This document shows positions 57,601-64,000 of a stretch of DNA of 64,000 nucleotides, piece by piece (the stretch's first letter is position 1; each line of letters opens with the position of its first letter). A model generated the notes under the pieces. The model worked only from the letters and a program-made list of their open reading frames with translations, ran no database searches and was not told where the DNA came from. A program made the position numbers and the translations under genes. This DNA comes from Lingula anatina (taxonomy: Eukaryota > Brachiopoda > Lingulata > Lingulida > Lingulidae). The DNA lies in assembly GCF_001039355.2 (NCBI RefSeq), contig NW_019775532.1:74355-138354 (forward strand), read 5' to 3'.

Positions 57601-59972
57601 AATAGGTAATTAAACAATGGCACAGGAGAAAAATTCAGTGTGCATGCAGGTCAGATTACCAATGCAAGTCAATGCGCAAACTATAGTAAAGTAAACACTC
57701 TAAGAGGGCTATTGACCAACTGTTCTGTATAGATGGCACTACCACAGAAAAGGGCCAAGAGGGGACAGACTTGTTACCTCTGTGCAGTTCACACTTAACA
57801 AATCAGATTCAGTTAAGGACCTCGATGTTACCTACAACCCTGTGCTGTTGCTAAGTACTGATCCAAGCCGTATCTTATCCAAGGTTCACACTGAAACCAA
57901 TAGACTAAAAAAAATCTGTTTGAAGCACGACTAGGATTAGTTTGTTAACTATGCATCAATGTAACGCGCGAACGACTACGGTAGTCATTATATTTAAAAG
58001 CAGAGGGCAGTTTAGTTCACTACCATAATTCTAAACTCCTGCTCACTTCAAACCTAGATACATACCATATATTGATTTTTACAAGAAGTAGCTCCTTCAT
58101 TTATTTGTCTGTTCTATATTTCTACATGTACATTACTGAACCCATCAGTGTTACATCACACAAATCAAGTACAGTATGTCCAAACACTGCCATTTTTTCA
58201 GAAATAAATTGGTTACTAAAATGAAATTTTAGGGTTTATTGCAATGTGACCTATGAATAACCAGAGGAATCAAGCTCTGGGTTGACAATCTACTCCAGCT
58301 GATACTCTCCTGAAACCATCACAGAAATAAATTAAATTAGTACATGTACACGTAAAACCAGAAAAATAATGATCACTTTTTAGGCAACAAAGAAAGTCCA
58401 TATACGTTTCAGAGAAATTTTGACTTCATCTTGTCCATTGTTATAGTATTGAACCCTTTCCCCATTTCATCATTTCAGATAGAGTTTCCATACAGTACGA
58501 TTGTGTAATCATTATGGATTAAGAATGAGATGTATTAGACTGGCTGTGCCTGAAGAGAGGCTTCTAAAGTGACTTTCATTTTCTAAGAAAGCTATATTTG
58601 GTCTGGCGTCATATTGTTATAATACAGTATGTATGGATTCACTTCAAGGTGATCATCCTCAAAAACCAGTAGGTAGATACAGTGGCAGAGGATCACTGAA
58701 GTCATCAAATGGTATCAAGAATGGTTATTTTAGCTTAGGTATCCTTTTTTGTTGACAATTATTTATGATTATCGGCAAATTTAGCCTTCAAAACTCAGGG
58801 AAATTTTATAACTAACAACATATGTAAACACAGCAGACTATGATATGATGATCATTGGAAAACTATGAAAAAACTTTGAAATGATGAACATTTATACTGT
58901 ATTGAATGTAGGGGTCATTGCATATATTTTAATATGAGCCTAAACTCTATAATTATAATAATTTTTGATGCTTGCATATTTATGCTCTCTGTTGCTTTAG
59001 CATTTTTAAAAATTAATCTGTGTGACAAACAAACTTCTTAACTGACAAGGCATATTTCATCAATATATGAGCAAATATCTACTGACATACAATCAGCAAG
59101 CAATGCCAATATGAAACAATTCTATGGAAAATGTTTCACTTATATAGTTTGAACTCAGCTAAAATATCTGTCACCTTTCAGCAACTTAAGCAACCCCCAC
59201 CAATTTTACTTCCCATTGGTTTTTGAAGATGTTCACCCTAAAATGAACCCTTACAAATTGCTCTCTCATAGTACAGTATCAAACCAAATTAGGTTGCCAA
59301 GGTAATTACACAACTATACCAGGCTTTCAGCATCTAGACTATATTGACTTTTTGGTACTTAGTCTGTGACTTCGAGTGTAGAATGCAATTGGTTTCTTTC
59401 CAGAAGAGTAGTACTTGCACAATACATTTTGATATCTATATAATTTCCTTTTCAAACACTAAAAATATTGATCACTTTAGTCAATAAAGAAAAAAAAAGA
59501 ATGTTATATTGATAAACTGTGGGAATGTATAAAAACAAAGTTCAGGAATGTTTATGAGAAAAAGAATAATTTATCACAATACAAAAAATTAATAATATCA
59601 TAAATGATACTAAAAAGAGCAGGCTTTTCTTTTTCCTCGATATAAATAAATGAGCACTTAGTCTAGTTATACTGTAAGAATAACAATTAAAACTGTAAAA
59701 CATGAATAACATGAAAAATGTATTTTCAATTGATTACTATTTTTTTTTTCTTGAAAAGGAATTTAATGTTCTATTTAAAAGTGTTTTGTAGTTCTAAAAA
59801 TGTTTTATATATTTTAACAAAGTTTTATGTTCTTCACCCCTATAATCAGGCTTATCTAATAAAAAGTTGAATTTGGAGAATGCCAAAAAAAATACAGGTA
59901 TGTTTTTTATCTTCATTGTTATTAATATCTGATTTAGAGTGTCCAGTAAAAAATATATGAAGACTCACTTAC
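54698..59972 (-). other. First intron candidate, 5.3 kb
   Basis: AT-rich with no confident exon. Alternative first exons may lie here. The plus-strand frame at 56975-57292 has no recognisable product. Confidence 0.5.
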
Positions 59973-60080
59973 CTTTCTTCTTTATGGTGAAGCTATTTGC
60001 ACTGCACGGTCACCAAGTGATCTCTAATGTCAGTCAAATTTCCCATGATATATCCACATTGAGAAATCCCTATTTTCTCT
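59973..60080 (-). other. Candidate 5' untranslated leader exon
   Basis: A strong donor (AAG|GTAAGTGAG in minus sense) follows sequence with no long frame. It holds an 17-residue upstream reading frame (ATG at 60046, TAG at 59993-59995). The 5' boundary is a guess and the link to the PDE10-like gene is inferred from position only. Confidence 0.35.
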
Positions 60081-62299
60081 TGGACTTGACCAAAAGATGT
60101 AGATGCTGACTTGATATCAAAATGTACAGGATATATAATCCAATCCAGTGAAGGGCCAATGAACTGTAAATCAACATATGCAACAAAAAGGTTAAGTGTG
60201 ATACATTAAATAAGTTAACTTCAGATTCATTACAGAGAATGTTCTGGAATTTACCACTTTGGCACAGCCTCATGTGACTGCATTGAAAAAAGGGACTTTT
60301 GTGTAAAGCTATTGGCAAACATTTACTTTTACATTAAAATTTATAAGTATCTTAACATGTGGAGTAGCCAAATTATGTTCCTTTGATTTAAACTGCCAAA
60401 ATTGAATCAGCAAGTTGAAAACGCACATTCCAGTCTACTTACCATATCTTAAATGTGCCTAAGCAGTATTAAGTTAAGAAATTCAAGTATTTCCCTCAGT
60501 GTTTTTCTTAGAATATGACTTATAGTGCATGGCTTGGCAACCCTTACAACAATAAAATACTTGAATGGAGGTTCAATGCCACAAAAGTAACGACAAAACC
60601 ATTTGGCCCTTTAAGTGCTGCAGACTGTTTGTAGACGTGTTCAGCAAGGCATGCTGGTTTCTTTCACATGTGCACCATTTTCTTTACCATTATCTGTATA
60701 TTGATGTCCTTATTGTCTGGGCAAATGATTACAATCCACGCATATGCCACCTTTAATTTGCCATTTGCTGGGTACCTGAAGAAGTGTTTCAGCTATAGGT
60801 AAATAAATCAATACATCAAAGACATTTTAAAAAGCCAAGTGACTTATGGAAACCAAGGAAGAATGGTGGATTGTGTCGAGGTGGGACAACAACCAATCAA
60901 CCACCTTGTCATGTAGTAGATGTGATAAAGCACACCAAGCACAATGAACTTTGAGGATGCTTTCACTGTTACAGACAAAGGTGTGAATAAATTATACACT
61001 GACTGCGCTAACTAAGGTTTAGCTTTAGGGGACAAGTGGTACATCCCAGCAATTATAAGTACTAAATGTTCATGATACGAGCCAATTCCTTACATAACTT
61101 AGATCTTAAAATGAAGGAGCATTGACAGCAAGGATTTTAAATCTTATGACATAAATTATAGATTTCCTTCATGCAAGCATTGGCAAATTTGTGCCTTTTC
61201 AAAATGAAAGTCCTCAAATACTGGTCCTTCAACATGTCACATTCTTTGTCCAGAAAAGCTGTGTCAGACTATGCTGGTTCATTTATTATTGACACTTTAT
61301 ACTTACTGTCAAAACCAACTATTCATAAAGAGTTTTATTTATGAGAAACTCTTTCCAATGCATAATATGAACAAAGAATTGGGGTTGGTGAAAGTTATGT
61401 GACAAAATTACTGTTGAAGTTAACTGCCCTTAAAGTAACCTATCATTTAAACTACAGAAATCACCCCAGGGAAAGTATCTGACATCATTTTCCTATACTG
61501 AACTGAAACTATGGACAAGTATCTACTGACACTACAGATGAGACCCATAAGTACACTCTTTATCACATTTTCAGAAAAATAAGAATTATCAAAAAAAAAA
61601 AAAAAAAAAAAAAAACATTAATATATGTTTCAAAATTTCTAATCTATTAACAACTAGTTTGTCAAGCATTATAGAGATAATTTTTAAATATTTTTGCTAG
61701 TGTTGAAACTAAAAGTGAAAAAATGAGTTTGCTTTTATTCCAAATAAAGATGTGACATTTATGAATATATGTATATATTATTGTGAGGCATGATGCTATT
61801 CACACATTTTATAAGTCACGCCATGACCCTCTATGGTCAAGAGTGGCACCATCAGTCTCAGTCAAAAAAAAAAGGAAGTCGTAAATACCACAGAGATCAT
61901 TCAAACCAGCATATAGCATATGATGCATATTTCATTGGGCAAATGCAGTTTGTTGACATTAGAATTGTGCCAGATGTGGATCCCATATTGAAGTGAATAC
62001 ATATTTTAACACTAGAGACAATTCTGTTATTAGCAAGTGCAATAAGTATGTGACCAAAAAAGGACACATAATGGTTATAAGTAAGCATTAATTCCTTGCA
62101 GCAACAGGCACATAAGCAGAGGGAGGTTGGGGAGATTTGGAGTATAAAAGGTCTGATCTGATTCAATATTTGATCTACAGTAAAGTCTGTATCATTTCTC
62201 AAGTTGGGTCTACTATGGGGTACATTTTTAAATGTATAAATGTCCACATTAAGTTCATGTACGACCCTCTAGCAATGAAAATTCCCAGGCATTTTATTA
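60081..62299. other. Upstream flank, no gene recognised
   Basis: Probable promoter-side sequence of the PDE10-like gene. It contains a poly-A run near 61590-61615. No TATA or initiator can be assigned with confidence. Confidence 0.45.
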
Positions 62300-62915
62300 C
62301 CGCCTCCAAGGAGGTCATGATTCTGCCTTTGTTAGTTTGTTAATTCCACTTAAATAGCCTAACACAAAAATTATGGATGAATTTTGATAAATTTTAAGGA
62401 TAGGTCAGAAATAGACTGACTTAAAACTGACCATTACTTAATTTTAAGCACTGTGGTATTTAAAGATGCATACAAAGTCAATTTTTTGTCACAAAAACCA
62501 ACCAAATGCCAGCATATAGTTTAAAGTAGTATAACTAAGAGAATTACCAAAAGGCATTGTTTAATTTTACCCGAAAATGATGTTTGAATGGATTTTTCTG
62601 CTGGCATTCTAAGCTGTATGTCAATGGGGCAGGAAAGTGGGTCACGAAAGTAGGTTAAATTTACAACCAAAAACTTAAAGAAAGGAGCAGTCTAAAGGTC
62701 TTTTATGGCTGATCGAGTGATCTATTCAGTTAATCCCTTGACATGTCGAATTTATTTGAGTCATATCAGAATCTAGTAGAAGTGGTTTACATGTGTTACT
62801 GGGAATCCATGTTCCACCAATGCTCGGTTCGTATGTACCTTTAAACATGAAAATAATAATAAGGACTGAGCTGCCTTGGCAGAGGACTACACTCTCCGAG
62901 TGCTATTCAAGTTTA
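62300..62915 (+). mobile_element. Interspersed non-autonomous repeat with imperfect inverted ends
   Basis: Starts ccgcctccaaggaggtcatg, followed by a gtttgtt-type stretch and acacaaaaattatggatgaa. It ends in gctgccttggcagaggacta then actctccgagtgct. I recognise both ends as those of a repeat seen in many marine invertebrate and fish genomes (memory, not a search). The ends pair as imperfect inverted repeats (ccaagg). Non-coding, about 0.62 kb. Confidence 0.75.
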
Positions 62916-63666
62916 TCTATTCATTTATTTATCTTCATGAGAAACCCCTTTTGCCATAAGACTGAACATTACATCTACATGCAGTTCATGTTAATTATTT
63001 TAAAATGTTACCCAATGCAAATGACAACAGATGCATAGTCTATTTTGGGTATCATGGCAGGTAGAGCAAGTTGAATGCCACTTGAAGGGAGGGGGGTGGG
63101 CATTCTAAGTCAACTAAGCTTTAGAAAATGAAATTTCACATATCTGCTTTGCCCATGTTATTTTTCTGTAGATACATGTACCTGTACACCCCTGCTTTTA
63201 CAAACTACTTAATATGTGCATTGTCTTTTTAAACATGGAAATTCCGTTTTCAACCCCATTATCCTGAACAAATAAATTATGCATTACATAACTTCATTAT
63301 ATCCTTCGTTATTTTTATTCAAAGGTGTTCAATGGAATGTGCCCCTGAAGAAATGATGAAAATATGAGTAAATCTCATCAAGGTTGCATTTTCCTTCATC
63401 CCTCCCCTAAAATTTCTATGGAACGGTTATGATGAAGGGGTATGTATCTGAGGGTCTAAAATAACAGGCTGCATTTCCACAGCTGGACAGCATAGATAAA
63501 GCACTGAGTGGACAACAGAAATATCACCTCAGTGGCAGGACAGAGACAATTCTAACCAACAGTTTTTTTCATGCAGAAAATAAGAGGTAAGAAAAGTTGA
63601 ATTATCACTCTGCAGATTTATAGGCATCAAATTCATTTCACTTTTTTATTCTCTCTCTCTCTCTCT

Positions 63667-63733
<67 letters not shown>

Positions 63734-64000
63734 GGTGTATAAATGTTTTGCAAAAGCATTTCAAGCTATCAGCATTTTGGATGAAAACTTAGTAGCCATT
63801 TTAATTAAATGCTGTTTAATAAATTATGTCTTGAAAGTTGAAAAAGCACCCCCACCCTCAAAAGCACTCAACCATTTAATGTGTTCTTTGTGAAACTGCA
63901 TGTTTAACAATGGGCAAGCAAAGAGTTAGGGTAATGTGACGGTTAATGATCGTCACCACCTGTAACACCTTCACGTACCAAGAGAAGTTAATGTCTGTGA
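62916..64000. other. Flank with a long CT microsatellite
   Basis: Non-coding. It holds a (CT)n tract at 63649-63730 with a CCCTCCC interruption. Nothing else recognised. Confidence 0.6.
63649..63730. repeat. (CT)n microsatellite, interrupted
   Basis: About 40 CT units with one short interruption. Confidence 0.97.

Overview
The window is AT-rich eukaryotic nuclear DNA. It has long introns with GT/AG borders, many microsatellites, several short inverted-repeat transposons (MITE-like) and very frequent acatgta motifs. One gene is an invertebrate-style PDE10 and another a single-exon peptide-type GPCR. Together these suggest a lophotrochozoan, most likely a mollusc and possibly a bivalve. The clade is inferred from general character; no species marker is visible.

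Layout. At 150-530 (minus) is a broken Tc1-like transposase remnant. At 4553-5755 (minus) is an intact 400-residue rhodopsin-class receptor. From about 5.8 to 18.3 kb I see no gene, only repeats: three MITE-like elements, a diverged repeat pair and microsatellites. From about 18.3 to 60 kb the minus strand carries one large gene, reconstructed here exon by exon: a dual-GAF cyclic-nucleotide phosphodiesterase most like vertebrate PDE10A. The 5' end lies at high coordinates and the stop codon at 19989-19991. From 60 to 64 kb there is non-coding flank with one ~0.6 kb interspersed repeat and a long CT tract.

The main result is that the PDE10 gene contains four sets of tandemly duplicated, splice-compatible exons. 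They are: a 51-nt pair at the end of GAF-A (40097-40147, 39323-39373); a pair coding for the start of GAF-B (35109-35245, 34765-34913); a 112-nt pair carrying the catalytic metal-binding Asp (25472-25583, 24336-24447); and an 81-nt trio coding for the loop that ends at the invariant purine-binding glutamine (23523-23603, 22204-22284, 21880-21960). Each copy keeps its set's intron phases and has its own AG and GT borders. One choice from each set gives a continuous reading frame of 876 residues (872 with the shorter GAF-B exon). If the copies are used one at a time, 2x2x2x3 = 24 isoforms are possible. The choices fall on the GAF ligand domain and on substrate-pocket residues. The last 81-nt copy encodes Glu where PDEs have the invariant Gln. 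The 112-nt copies encode Phe or Met at the PDE10A selectivity-pocket tyrosine. I know of no description of such combinatorial exon swapping in a PDE10 gene.

No operons, CRISPR arrays, tRNA or rRNA genes were seen.
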